A stretch of DNA of 64,000 nt from Nitrobium sp046350935 (lineage in GTDB: Bacteria > Nitrospirota > Thermodesulfovibrionia > Thermodesulfovibrionales > Dissulfurispiraceae), in the NCBI GenBank assembly GCA_046350935.1, contig JAXLZK010000012.1, forward strand, positions 1 to 64,000, read 5' to 3'. The position numbers and the translations under genes were made by a program. Below the pieces are notes generated by a model, which saw only the letters and a program-made list of their open reading frames with translations, was not told where the DNA came from and made no database searches. Every line of letters begins with the position of its first letter. Within the stretch, counting starts at the first letter, position 1. This document shows positions 17,869 through 26,985 of the stretch, in pieces.

Positions 17869-18048
17869 CCGTATCCGGGGCGGGTGACCATTTCCTTTTT
17901 CTTCCCCAGTCGGTTAATATACCCTCGGTCGGTGTGTGCAGCATACGACGCGGCATGCCCCCCCGTTATCCCATGCACAGGAGGAGAACACGCTCCGGAC
18001 GACGTTTCCGCTGAAAGGCGGCGTTTCCGGCCATGCGCGAAAGAACCT

Positions 18049-19299
18049 ATGACGCCCTCGGCCCAGAAGACCTTTGTTTTCGATACCAGCGTTTTCATCC
18101 ATGACCCCCACGCGCTGAAGAGGTTCCAGGACAACCACCTGGTGATCCCCATCGCCGTAATCGAAGAGCTGGACAAGCTGAAAAAAGAGAACTATACGGC
18201 GAGGGAAACCCTGCGGCAGATCGACCACTTCTGCGAACAGGGCGACATCCATAAGGGGGTCCCCCTGCCCGAGGGGGGAACCATCCGCATCGATGTGCGG
18301 TTCAAGGAGTCGCTGTCCAACAGGCGCTCCGCGGACGACCGGATCGTCGAGACCGCGCTGAGGATCAAACAGGAGGCTGAAGAGGGCCATCCGGTGATCA
18401 TCGTCTCGAAAGACACGTCGGTCCGGATCAAGGCGGAGGCGCAGAAGGTGAAGGCGCAGGACTACCGGAGCGACAAGACCACCCTCTACCACGATTTCGG
18501 GAAGCTCCTGGCGTGCGACGGAGACTGCAGGGACAGCGTCGAATCGGTGCGCTACCTGGTCGAGGGGGATGCCATCACCCGGGTCACCGGGAAGGATACC
18601 CGCACCGCGGTGGTGCGGAGGGAAAAGATCTACGGTCTCTCTTTCAAGAACATCGAGCAGGAGTGCGCCACCGACGCCCTCCTCACCGATGCCGTTTCGG
18701 TGGTCGCCCTGACCGGCACCGCGGGGGCGGGAAAGACGCTTCTCGCCCTGGCCGCAGGCCTCCACCTCTACGAAAAGAAGAGGTTCGAGCAGGTGATCGT
18801 GGCGCGGCCCATCATCCCCATGGGAAAAGACCTCGGGTTCCTCCCCGGAGACGTTGAGGAAAAACTGCACCCCTGGATGCAGCCCATCTTCGACAACCTG
18901 GAGGTGCTGGTCTACACGCCGCGTGAGGAAAAGGACAGCAGGAAGGTAAAGTACAACAACGTGAAATACCTCATCGATTCAGGGGCCGTCCATATAGAGC
19001 CCCTCACGTACATCAGGGGGCGGAGCCTTCCCCGGCGCTATATCATCATCGACGAGGCGCAGAACCTGAGGCCCATCGACACCCTGACCATAGCGACCCG
19101 CGCGGGCGAGGGGACGAAGCTGATCTTCACCGGTGACCTGACGCAGATCGACTCTCCCTACCTGGACGCCGAAAGCAACGGGCTCGCCTTTCTCATCAGC
19201 AGGTTCATCAACGAGCCCGACTTCTGCTACCTGCACCTCTCGCGGAGCGCGCGTTCGCACCTTGCGGAAAGGGCATCGGAGCTGCTGAAGCTGCGTTAG
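18049..19299 (+). CDS. PhoH family ATPase with N-terminal PIN domain
   Basis: A 416-aa PIN-PhoH protein of the YlaK/PhoH2 type, RNA helicase/nuclease-like proteins often linked to stress or toxin-type activity. The PIN domain begins FVFDTSVFIHDP (residues 9-20) and includes acidic residues such as EELDK and ADDRIVE. The PhoH ATPase has GTAGAGKTLLALAAG and YIIIDEAQNLRP. I choose ATG 18049 because the PIN domain begins just after it; the frame is open 55 codons further upstream without homology. It is divergent from the activase gene. Confidence 0.92.
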   Translation: MTPSAQKTFVFDTSVFIHDPHALKRFQDNHLVIPIAVIEELDKLKKENYTARETLRQIDHFCEQGDIHKGVPLPEGGTIRIDVRFKESLSNRRSADDRIVETALRIKQEAEEGHPVIIVSKDTSVRIKAEAQKVKAQDYRSDKTTLYHDFGKLLACDGDCRDSVESVRYLVEGDAITRVTGKDTRTAVVRREKIYGLSFKNIEQECATDALLTDAVSVVALTGTAGAGKTLLALAAGLHLYEKKRFEQVIVARPIIPMGKDLGFLPGDVEEKLHPWMQPIFDNLEVLVYTPREEKDSRKVKYNNVKYLIDSGAVHIEPLTYIRGRSLPRRYIIIDEAQNLRPIDTLTIATRAGEGTKLIFTGDLTQIDSPYLDAESNGLAFLISRFINEPDFCYLHLSRSARSHLAERASELLKLR

Positions 19300-19342
19300 G
19301 GGCTGCGTCAGGGCGTGTTCAGGGTGTGCATACACACCCGCA

Positions 19343-19489
19343 TTACCGCCCTTTGTAGCCGGGGCAGGCCTCAAAGCCGCTGCAGCCCTTCTCTTTCTTC
19401 AGCTTGCATTCCTTATTGAAACAGGCGGAGGAGTGCTTCTCCGCGGGGGGCTTGGCCTTTTCAGCCTGCTTTTTCCTCTTCTCTTTCAT
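19343..19489 (-). CDS. Small Lys-rich cysteine protein
   Basis: A 48-aa peptide, with a basic N-terminal half (MKEKRKKQAEKAKPP) and a C-terminal half with four cysteines spaced as CFNKEC then GCSGFEAC, ending PGYKGR. A strong AGGAGG precedes the ATG at 19489. The cysteine pairs suggest metal binding. I do not recognise a named family. It lies 6 bases after the next small gene (19496-19705), probably in one transcript. Confidence 0.7.
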   Translation of the reverse strand: MKEKRKKQAEKAKPPAEKHSSACFNKECKLKKEKGCSGFEACPGYKGR

Positions 19490-19495
19490 CCCCTC

Positions 19496-19705
19496 CTATT
19501 TACCCTGCGCCTTGTATGCGGCGATTACGCTCTTGATCTCCTCCGCATCCTTCGACACCGTCCGCGCCCGTCCGCCCCGCTCATAGACCCCTTCGTACAC
19601 GTCCCAGTCTCCGTGCTGATTCGCCACATACTTCACGCCGCTGCGCTCGTAGCACGTAACAAGGAGACCGTTGTAAAAAGACTTCACATACGACATCGTC
19701 ACCAT
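19496..19705 (-). CDS. Hypothetical small protein
   Basis: A 69-aa soluble protein of unknown function. The sequence VKSFYNGLLVTCYERSGVKY and a following GDWDVYEG are suggestive of a small beta fold. ATG 19705 follows GGAAAGGAGC, and the inner Met4 is an alternative. It lies downstream of purL on the same strand (53 bases) and upstream of the 48-aa cysteine protein. Confidence 0.65.
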   Translation of the reverse strand: MVTMSYVKSFYNGLLVTCYERSGVKYVANQHGDWDVYEGVYERGGRARTVSKDAEEIKSVIAAYKAQGK

Positions 19706-19758
19706 AATTTTCCCGCTCCTTTCCGATCCGAAAGATGTCAGCCTTTACCTGCTCAGTC

Positions 19759-22700
19759 TCACTGCCCCTCGCACCACTCCCGGGCGTTCTGGAACATCTT
19801 CAGCCAAGGGGAGGCCTTAAGGTTTCTCTTCATCTCCCCGGGCATCCAGGCCCACTGCCATTTCAGGAAGGCCCTTTCCGGATGGGGCATGACAGCGAGA
19901 TGCCGTCCGTCGGGGGTGCAGAGAGCCGCAATCCCCCGGGGCGAGCCGTTGGGGTTGAGGGGATACTTCTCGGTGCACTCTCCCCTGTCGTCCACGTACC
20001 GGACAGGCGCCAGCCCCTTCGCAAGCACCTCGTCGAGGATCTTCCCGTCGGGGAAATAGGCCTGTCCCTCGCCGTGGGCGACCCAGATCCCGAGCACGGA
20101 GCCCTCCATGCCCTGCAGCATCACCGCGGGGCTCTCGAGTATCCTGACCGTGGAAAAGCGCGACTCGAACCTTCCCGATTTATTGTGGATAAACCGGGGC
20201 TGGCGGTCGTCTTCGATCCCCTCCCAGGGCACCCAGCCGAGAAGCGCCGCCAACTGGCACCCGTTGCACACGCCGAGGCTGAACGTATCGGGCCTCCGGT
20301 AGAAGCCGCGGAACTGCTCGGAGAGAGCCTTGCTGAACCGTATGGTCCCTGCCCAGCCCTTTGCCGAATCGAGGACGTCCGCATAGCTGAAGCCCCCGAC
20401 GAAAACGACCCCCTTGAACCGGGAGAGAGAGATCCGCTCCTGCAGCAGGTCGGTCATGGTCACATCCCAGGGCTCGAAGCCCGCCTGGAAGAAAGCCGCG
20501 GTCATTTCCCGGTCGCCGTTGCTCCCCTCCTCCCGAACAACCGCCACCGCCGGCTTTACCTGCCTCTTCAGGATGATCTCGGGAGTCGGCTCGGGGCTGA
20601 AGGGGACGAGAAAGGACGGCCCCGGCCTGTCGTAGCTCACCTCCCGCTCTTCCCGGGCGCATTCGGGGTTCACCTGGAGCAGCTCCAGCTGATGGCTGGT
20701 CTCTTCCCACACCCCCCGCAGCACCTCCATCGGCTCGTCCAGGACCGCCTCTTCATTGTAGTAGACGCGTATTCTCTTTTCGGACAAACCGGCACCGATG
20801 CAGGTGCAGGGCACACCGTACTCCCGGAGCACGGCCATGATCTCCCCCTCTTTTTCGGGCAGGTACTCCGCCACCAGCCCCAGCTCCTCGGAGAAGAGGG
20901 TGGAGAGCGCCCCCTCATGGCCCTTCAGCCGCACCTCCATGCCGCAGTTCCCGGCGAAAGCCATTTCGAGAAGAGTGGTGACGAGCCCGCCGTCGCTCCT
21001 GTCGTGGCCGGCGGTCACAAGCTCCTTCGCCACAAGGACCTGGACCGCGTTGAAGGCGTCTTTCAGGAGTGCAGTGCTCTCCACATCGGGGGATTCATGC
21101 CCGACCTGCTTATAGCACTGGGCCAGGGCGGTCCCTCCCATCCTGCTCTTCCCGTTCCCGAGGTCGATGAGGAGCAGCCTGCCTCTTCCGGGGGCCTTCA
21201 GATCGGGGGTGACCACCCTGGTAATATCGGGGCAGGAGGCATACGCGGAGATGACCAGCGTGCCGGGGGACTTCACCATCTCGCTCCAGCCGTCGGGAAG
21301 AGGCACCCGGGCGGCCATCGAAAGACTGTCTTTCCCCCCGTCTACCGCGATCCCCAGCTCCAGCATAATGTCCCGCATGGCGAGGGCGGCATCGTAGAGA
21401 GGGGCGCCTTCCCCCGTGAGCTTGGGCGCCCACATCCAGTTGGCCGAGCACCGTATATCGCGGAGGGAGCTTATCTTCGCCCATACCATGTTGGTCAGGG
21501 CCTCTCCCACGCTCATCCGCGCCATGGCAGCGGGGTCGATAAGCCCCTTGATGGGCTGCTCCCCGATGGAGAGAGCCGCCCCGGTCACTCCGGTATGGCT
21601 TTGGGCGATGACCGCCACATCGGAAACGGTCAGGTGAAGGGGGCCTGCGCATTGCTGCCGCGCGATCAGGCCGGTGACCGACCGGTCCGCCTTATTGGTG
21701 AGGAACCTCTTGGACCCCACCGACACCAGCCGGAGCACCCGGTCGAGGGCCTCCGCCACGCTCAGGTCGTCCGGGAGGTGCAGGGGCTGGGTAGAGGAGG
21801 GGATCCGATCAAGCTCGTAGGTCTTCTGCGGCATAGCGCCGAGGACCTTGTCGAGGCTGAGGTTCTCCACAACCGATTTCCCGAAGTCGGCGACCGCCCC
21901 GTCGTAGACGACAATATACCCGTCTCCGGTGATCTCTCCGATTACCGCCACCGGGACCTTCTCCCGCGCACAGAGCCCGCAGAACAGGCCGGTGTCCTCA
22001 GCCCTGACAAGGAGAGCGTCCTGCTCCTGGTACTCGGCCCCCCAGATCTCGAGGACCGAGAGGGTGTTGTCCCCCACGATAACCTTCCTGATATCGATCC
22101 GGGCGCCGGCGGGGTGGATGATCTCCTTCACCACGTTGCAGTTCCCCCCCGCGCCCTGGTCATGGATGCTCACGATGGGATTCGCGTCCTCCAGCTCGAC
22201 ACAGGCCCGTATCACCCTGTTCAGCTTCTGTTCCATCTCCGCATCCCCGCGCTGGACCGCGTTGAAATCGAGCTCCGCCGCGTTCTCGCCCTGGATCATG
22301 CTCGACGCGGCGCCGCCCCCCATGCCGATCCGGTACGCGGGGCCGCCGACTTTTACCACCGCCATGCCCTTTTCCGGCTCCCCTTTTTCCGTATGGCGCG
22401 CATCGATCTGGCCGACGCCGCCCGTAAACATGATGGGCTTTATCCATTCCCTCCGCTCCCCGTCGGGGAGGCGCAGGCCGAAGGAGCGGGTGAAGCCCTG
22501 GATCAGCGGCTCGCCGAACTTGTTCCCGTAATCAGAGGCGCCGTTGCTCGCCTCGATCTCTATCCGGAGCGGGGAGGCGAGATTTCCGGGGTAGATGAAG
22601 GAGCCGTGCTCCCAAGGGAGAGGGTACCCCGGTATCTGGAGGTTTCCCACGCAGTAGGCCGCAGTCCCCGCAACGAAGAGGCTCCCCCTGCCGGTGGCAT

Positions 22701-23718
22701 GGACGTCCCGCAGCCTTCCCCCGGTCCCGGTCTCGGCCCCGGGGAAGGGAGCGACCCCCGACGGGAAATTATGGGTCTCGGCGGTAAAGAGGAGATGATA
22801 CTCGACCGTCTTCTCATGGAAGGGAGAGGGCGCCCCCGCCTTTTCGGGCAGCAGGACGGCGGTGCGGTATCCCCGTATGGCGCTGGAATTGTCCTTGAAA
22901 GCGATGATGCTGTTGTTCGGGTTCCTCAGGTAGGGCTCCTTGACGATCTGCATCAGGGTTTCGGAGACCTCCCTGCCGCCGACACTAAGCTTTCCCCGGA
23001 AGAACCAGTGGCGTGAATGCTCGCTGTTGGACTGGCTCAGGTCGAAGCACTCCACGTTGGTGGGGTTTCTCCCGAGGTCCTTCGCGAACAGGCGAAAGTA
23101 ATAGTCGATGTCCCATTCATCGAAACCCAGCCCCATCTCCCGGTTGATCCGCGCAAGGGCGTCCCTCCCCTCCTCGATGAGGGGGACCACCATGACAGGC
23201 TCGGGGGACACCCCTGTTGCAAAGGTCGCAAGGGGTTCCGGGTAGAGGCATTCCGTCATGCGGTCGTACAGGAGCGGCAGAAGCTCCGGCAGGTCCTCCC
23301 CGCCGACGACCGGATTCCGACAGCCGGACACGCGGTATCTCCGCGAACGCTCGATGCGTCTGATCTTGGTCAGACCGCACGCATGGCAGATGGAGACCGC
23401 GTTGGCGGACCATGCGGTGGTGAAAGTCATCCGCGGCCCCACCTCGAAGATCCGGGCATCCCCCGAAGACGGGATGCGGGCCAGGAAGCTCTCCGGGGAG
23501 AAATTCCCCGGCTCGAAGGTCTCGGCGAGGAGCCATCCGAGGGTGGCGAGCTCCTCCTCGGAGAGCGGTGCGGAGGCATCTATATTGAAGCAGTATTCCG
23601 TCTCGATGTCTTCGACATCCGGCCCGATCTTCTCCCTGATCGCACGGAGCAGGACATCCTTCCGGTAGGCGGACAGGGCGGGGTACCGGTACCTGCGCAT
23701 AAGTTTTTCTGGCGGCAT
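19759..23718 (-). CDS. purL: Phosphoribosylformylglycinamidine synthase, fused PurL/PurQ form
   Basis: Converts FGAR, glutamine and ATP to FGAM. This 1319-aa single-chain form holds an N-terminal PurS-like region (about 1-150), the tandem synthase core (SNSEHSRHWFF near residue 230, AETHNFPSGVAPFPGAETG, SIHDQGAGGNCNVVKE) and a C-terminal class I glutaminase (GGFSYADVLDSAKGWAG, catalytic Cys in LGVCNGCQLAALLGW, His and Glu in MPHPERAF). I set the start at ATG 23718 because of AAGGAG upstream and the family-like start. A frame 26 codons longer exists without support. Confidence 0.96.
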   Translation of the reverse strand: MPPEKLMRRYRYPALSAYRKDVLLRAIREKIGPDVEDIETEYCFNIDASAPLSEEELATLGWLLAETFEPGNFSPESFLARIPSSGDARIFEVGPRMTFTTAWSANAVSICHACGLTKIRRIERSRRYRVSGCRNPVVGGEDLPELLPLLYDRMTECLYPEPLATFATGVSPEPVMVVPLIEEGRDALARINREMGLGFDEWDIDYYFRLFAKDLGRNPTNVECFDLSQSNSEHSRHWFFRGKLSVGGREVSETLMQIVKEPYLRNPNNSIIAFKDNSSAIRGYRTAVLLPEKAGAPSPFHEKTVEYHLLFTAETHNFPSGVAPFPGAETGTGGRLRDVHATGRGSLFVAGTAAYCVGNLQIPGYPLPWEHGSFIYPGNLASPLRIEIEASNGASDYGNKFGEPLIQGFTRSFGLRLPDGERREWIKPIMFTGGVGQIDARHTEKGEPEKGMAVVKVGGPAYRIGMGGGAASSMIQGENAAELDFNAVQRGDAEMEQKLNRVIRACVELEDANPIVSIHDQGAGGNCNVVKEIIHPAGARIDIRKVIVGDNTLSVLEIWGAEYQEQDALLVRAEDTGLFCGLCAREKVPVAVIGEITGDGYIVVYDGAVADFGKSVVENLSLDKVLGAMPQKTYELDRIPSSTQPLHLPDDLSVAEALDRVLRLVSVGSKRFLTNKADRSVTGLIARQQCAGPLHLTVSDVAVIAQSHTGVTGAALSIGEQPIKGLIDPAAMARMSVGEALTNMVWAKISSLRDIRCSANWMWAPKLTGEGAPLYDAALAMRDIMLELGIAVDGGKDSLSMAARVPLPDGWSEMVKSPGTLVISAYASCPDITRVVTPDLKAPGRGRLLLIDLGNGKSRMGGTALAQCYKQVGHESPDVESTALLKDAFNAVQVLVAKELVTAGHDRSDGGLVTTLLEMAFAGNCGMEVRLKGHEGALSTLFSEELGLVAEYLPEKEGEIMAVLREYGVPCTCIGAGLSEKRIRVYYNEEAVLDEPMEVLRGVWEETSHQLELLQVNPECAREEREVSYDRPGPSFLVPFSPEPTPEIILKRQVKPAVAVVREEGSNGDREMTAAFFQAGFEPWDVTMTDLLQERISLSRFKGVVFVGGFSYADVLDSAKGWAGTIRFSKALSEQFRGFYRRPDTFSLGVCNGCQLAALLGWVPWEGIEDDRQPRFIHNKSGRFESRFSTVRILESPAVMLQGMEGSVLGIWVAHGEGQAYFPDGKILDEVLAKGLAPVRYVDDRGECTEKYPLNPNGSPRGIAALCTPDGRHLAVMPHPERAFLKWQWAWMPGEMKRNLKASPWLKMFQNAREWCEGQ

Positions 23719-23962
23719 TCGTTTCTCCTTGACTACCGGGATATACCCGCACATCCCGGGGCACTCTGACATTTTACCATAAAGGACGGAGGGCAATGCG
23801 CGGCGCAGAGAGGAACGTTCCTTTTATTACAATGCCTTTCGTGCAGGAGAACAGGATGCCGCTTCTCGCGGCCCTCGAAAAAAAGAGTGGAAATACGTTT
23901 TTTTTCGGGCGTATAATTAATCCGGTTGGCGCGCGCGGAGGCTGCAAAAGGGGGAAAGAACA

Positions 23963-24610
23963 ATGAGCGAAAAGAGAGAGAGCTGCATCTTCGGCAGGGA
24001 ATCGCTCCAGCACGCTTTCGGGAAGCTCTCGCTGCACGAACACCTCTGCCTGCTCTACGAAACTCCTGAGGAGCAGGCAGAGGCAGTCATTCCCTTTCTG
24101 CAGGCAGGACTGGAAAAGGGGGAGAAGTGCCTCTACGTGGCCGACGATGCCGCACTACCGGATATTCTCGAAGCCTTCCGGAGGGGCGGGATCGATACGG
24201 AGCAGGCCCTCGCCTCGGGGAGGCTTACCGTCGTGTCAAAGCATGCTGTCTATCTGGAGAACGGCCGTTTCGATCCGGACAGTGTGGTCCGCTCCCTCGA
24301 AAAGGCGGTGGAAACGGCAAAGGCCGACGGCTTCCCCGCCCTGCGCGTTGCAGCGGAAATGACCTGGGTGCTGGGGGGAGAGGCCGGGACAGAGCGCCTC
24401 ATGGAATACGAGGCAAAGCTCAACAACCATTTGCCGCACCTCGCTCTGACGGGGCTCTGTCAGTACCGGCGCTCGCGGTTCTCCCCGGAAATCGTCAGAG
24501 ATGTCGTCTATACCCATCCCCTGGTTGTCCACAAAGGCAGGGTGTTACGGAATTTTCATTATATTCCCCCTGAGGAATTCCTGAAGCCGGACCCGGCTCA
24601 GGAGGTGTAG
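23963..24610 (+). CDS. MEDS-domain sensor module, ended by TAG in frame with the following kinase
   Basis: A 215-aa MEDS (methanogen/methylotroph, DcmR sensory) domain. The family start HLCLLYETPEEQAEAVIPFL, then GLEKGEKCLYVADD and CQYRRSRFSPEIV, are all recognisable. MEDS domains often occur fused to PAS-histidine kinases in anaerobes. Here the frame stops at TAG 24608-24610, but the codons immediately after it continue in the same frame into a linker and PAS domain. The cause could be a point nonsense mutation, a sequencing error or a true split gene (an AGGAGG lies at 24600-24605). The start ATG 23963 has a purine-rich ribosome site, and a TATAAT lies at 23912-23917. Confidence 0.85.
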   Translation: MSEKRESCIFGRESLQHAFGKLSLHEHLCLLYETPEEQAEAVIPFLQAGLEKGEKCLYVADDAALPDILEAFRRGGIDTEQALASGRLTVVSKHAVYLENGRFDPDSVVRSLEKAVETAKADGFPALRVAAEMTWVLGGEAGTERLMEYEAKLNNHLPHLALTGLCQYRRSRFSPEIVRDVVYTHPLVVHKGRVLRNFHYIPPEEFLKPDPAQEV

Positions 24611-24613
24611 CGC

Positions 24614-25825
24614 CTGCTGCACACCCTTACCTTCGAGGACAGGATACTAAAAACGCTCTCCGGCGAAAACAGGCAGCGCAGAAGGACGGAGGAGCGCCTT
24701 ATCCAGGCCAGGGAGGAGTGGGAGAGGACCTTCGACGCCCTCCCCGATATGGTGATGCTGCTGGATACCCGCTACCGGATCATGCGGGTAAACAGGGCCA
24801 TGGCGGACTTCGTGCAGAGCTCGCCGCACGGGATGGCAGGCCACCCCTGCTACACCCTGTGCCACAAGCAGGAAGCGCCCGTGCAATGCTGCCCTCATGT
24901 CCAGCTCCTGAAGGACGGGCAGGAGCACACCTCCGAGGTATTCGATGCGAAGACCGGAAAGTATCACCTCGTCACGGTGTCGCCTATCAGAGACTCAAAA
25001 GGGGTCATGACGGGGGCCGTCCATATCGCCCGCGACATTACGGAACGCAAGCGAGCGGAGCAGAGGATCGAGAGACTGAACAGGACACTCGAAAAGAGGA
25101 TCAGCGCGGAGGTGGCCCACAACCGCGAAAAAGACCATCTCATGATCCAGCAGAGCCGCCTGGCTGCCTTGGGAGAGATGATCGGCAACATAGCCCACCA
25201 GTGGAGGCAGCCCCTGAATGCAGTGGGGCTGATCGTACAGAGCCTGCTCGACCCCCTCGACAACGAGGGGCCCGACAGGGAGCAGCTTGCCCAAAGCGTC
25301 GGCCAGGCCATGGAGATCATCCAGCATATGTCCCAGACCATCGACGACTTCAGGGGCTTCTTCAAGCCGGAGAAGGAGAGCTGCGCGTTCAGCCTGTCCG
25401 ACGTGATCAGGAAAGCGGTCTCCCTGGTCGAGGCAGGCTTCAGAAGCAATGCGGTGGCCGTCACGCTGGACCTGAAGGAGGACGTCCGGATCGTCGGGTA
25501 CCCCAACGAATACGCCCAGGTGCTCCTGAACCTCCTCCACAACGCGAAGGACATCGCGATCGAGAGGCGGATTCGGAACCCGTGGGTGAAGATCCGGCTG
25601 CGCAGCAAGGGCGGCAGGTCGGTGGTGACCGTCAGCGACAACGCGGGAGGGATCCCCGCTTCAGTCAGAGACAGGATTTTCGAGCCTTACTTTTCCACCA
25701 GGGAGCAGGGGAAAGGGACCGGAATCGGCCTTTATATGTCGAAGAGCATCATCGAAAAGAGCATGGGAGGGAGGCTGCTGGCCCGGAGCAGGGCCGGCGG
25801 CGCCGAATTTATCATCGAGGTGTAA
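24614..25825 (+). CDS. PAS-domain sensor histidine kinase, start uncertain
   Basis: About 404 aa if read from CTG 24614. A linker, a PAS domain (EEWERTFDALPDMVMLLD onward), a coiled segment, a dimerisation/phosphoacceptor box with ALGEMIGNIAHQWRQPLN (His is the phosphorylated residue) and an HATPase domain (NLLHNAKD, VSDNAGGIP, GTGIGLYMSK). The first ATG in frame (24749) lies inside the PAS domain and would cut it, so the real protein probably begins further upstream: either as part of a MEDS-PAS-kinase fusion across the TAG at 24608, or at CTG 24614, eight bases after AGGAGG. The response regulator gene follows after 1 base. Confidence 0.85.
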   Translation: MLHTLTFEDRILKTLSGENRQRRRTEERLIQAREEWERTFDALPDMVMLLDTRYRIMRVNRAMADFVQSSPHGMAGHPCYTLCHKQEAPVQCCPHVQLLKDGQEHTSEVFDAKTGKYHLVTVSPIRDSKGVMTGAVHIARDITERKRAEQRIERLNRTLEKRISAEVAHNREKDHLMIQQSRLAALGEMIGNIAHQWRQPLNAVGLIVQSLLDPLDNEGPDREQLAQSVGQAMEIIQHMSQTIDDFRGFFKPEKESCAFSLSDVIRKAVSLVEAGFRSNAVAVTLDLKEDVRIVGYPNEYAQVLLNLLHNAKDIAIERRIRNPWVKIRLRSKGGRSVVTVSDNAGGIPASVRDRIFEPYFSTREQGKGTGIGLYMSKSIIEKSMGGRLLARSRAGGAEFIIEV

Positions 25826-25826
25826 G

Positions 25827-26462
25827 ATGAAGACAGAGACATGGGACATAACGGCCCTGTATGTGGAAGACGAGCCGACCACCCGGGAAGTCGTGGCGGC
25901 GATGCTGAAGAGAAAAGTCCGCACCCTCTATGTGGCCGCGGACGGAGAGAAAGGGGCCGGGATCTACCGCCTTCACCGGCCCGATCTCGTGGTGACGGAT
26001 ATCATGATGCCGGTGCGGGACGGGATCAGCATGGCGCGGGAGATCAAGGAGGAGGACAGGGAGACCCCGGTGATCGTCACCAGTGCATACAGCGAGACCT
26101 CGTATCTCCTCGATTCCATTGATGCCGGCATCGACCACTATGTACTGAAGCCCATCGACAGGGACAAGCTTTACGCCGCCTTCGACCGGTATGCCGGGCT
26201 CGTGCTGCTGCGCAGGAAAGTACAGCAACAGCACGAGGAGAGGGAGAGGCTCATCCGCGAGCTTCAGGACGCCCTCGACAAGGTGAAGAAACTGAGCGGC
26301 CTGATACCCATCTGCTCCTGCTGCAAAAAGATACGTGACGACAGCGGGTATTGGAACCAGATTGAAGCCTTTATCCGGGAGCATTCCGGGGCGGAGTTCA
26401 CCCACGGCCTCTGCCCGGACTGCGCAAAGAAGCTCTATCCCGGCTACTACCGGGAGCCGTGA
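25827..26462 (+). CDS. Response regulator with C-terminal cysteine motif
   Basis: A 211-aa protein. The receiver domain (residues 7-125) has the acidic pocket near the start (YVEDEPTT), the phospho-Asp in VVTDIMMP and the KP lysine in VLKPIDRDK. A coiled linker (about 130-155) leads to a C-terminal module PICSCCKKIRDDSGYWNQ with HGLCPDCAKKL, a probable four-Cys metal site often found behind receivers in Desulfobacterota and Nitrospirota. No DNA-binding domain is seen. It is directly downstream of the kinase gene and is the likely partner. Confidence 0.92.
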   Translation: MKTETWDITALYVEDEPTTREVVAAMLKRKVRTLYVAADGEKGAGIYRLHRPDLVVTDIMMPVRDGISMAREIKEEDRETPVIVTSAYSETSYLLDSIDAGIDHYVLKPIDRDKLYAAFDRYAGLVLLRRKVQQQHEERERLIRELQDALDKVKKLSGLIPICSCCKKIRDDSGYWNQIEAFIREHSGAEFTHGLCPDCAKKLYPGYYREP

Positions 26463-26544
26463 GAAACACCCGTGCGTCTCTGCGCCAGGGCCGACGGCTG
26501 CCCGTACGCGCGCAGGGGTGACCATTTCGTCTTTGGGGGGAAGC

Positions 26545-26868
26545 GTGACAGATCAGTTCGGAGAGAGCAAGGACAGGATTATCGTGAGAGTGGACCCGGA
26601 AATCGCGGACATCGTCCCCGGCTTCCTCGAAAACAGGCAGAGGGACGTGGGGTCTCTCCGCAACGCCCTCGCGCAGGGCGACTATACAACAGTGCAGATC
26701 GCCGGGCACGGCATGAAAGGGTCCGGGAGCGGCTACGGGTTCGACGCCGTTACCGAGATCGGGCGCAACATCGAAGAGGCGGCGAAGCGCAGGGACGCTG
26801 AAGAGGCGGAGCGCTGGATCGGCGCCCTCGAAGAATATCTGGCACGGGTGGAAGTGGTGTACGAATGA
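26545..26868 (+). CDS. Histidine phosphotransfer (HPt) protein
   Basis: A 107-aa protein with one HPt domain: AGHGMKGSGSGYGF contains the phosphoacceptor His and the K-G-S pattern. I choose GTG 26545, which has GGGGGGAAG directly upstream. It is the last gene of the MEDS-kinase/receiver group and could relay phosphate between the kinase and another regulator. A 16-bp perfect hairpin follows. Confidence 0.8.
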   Translation: MTDQFGESKDRIIVRVDPEIADIVPGFLENRQRDVGSLRNALAQGDYTTVQIAGHGMKGSGSGYGFDAVTEIGRNIEEAAKRRDAEEAERWIGALEEYLARVEVVYE

Positions 26869-26906
26869 CCGCGGGGGCAGGAGAGGGGCGTCGGACGAAG
26901 AACTCC

Positions 26907-26947
26907 CTTCCGGCGCCCTGCACCGGCTCACTGCAGGGCGCCGGAAG
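26907..26947. terminator. Strong hairpin between convergent genes
   Basis: A perfect 16-bp inverted repeat (26907-26922 with 26932-26947) and a 9-base loop lie between the HPt gene and the OB-fold gene that converge here. There is no T run, so it may work as a Rho-assisted or two-way terminator. Confidence 0.6.
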
Positions 26948-26985
26948 AAATCGTACGGCCGGAAGGGATCATACGAAAGACCCGC

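Noticed and set aside
19735..23016. 1093-codon plus-strand open frame
   Set aside because: Antisense to purL with typical shadow composition.
23963..25825. TAG at 24608 decoded as pyrrolysine
   Set aside because: TAG is used freely as an ordinary stop in this window (for example phoH, ddl, the first OsmC copy), the position lies in a linker, and the MtmB homologue, the main Pyl client, has no amber codon.
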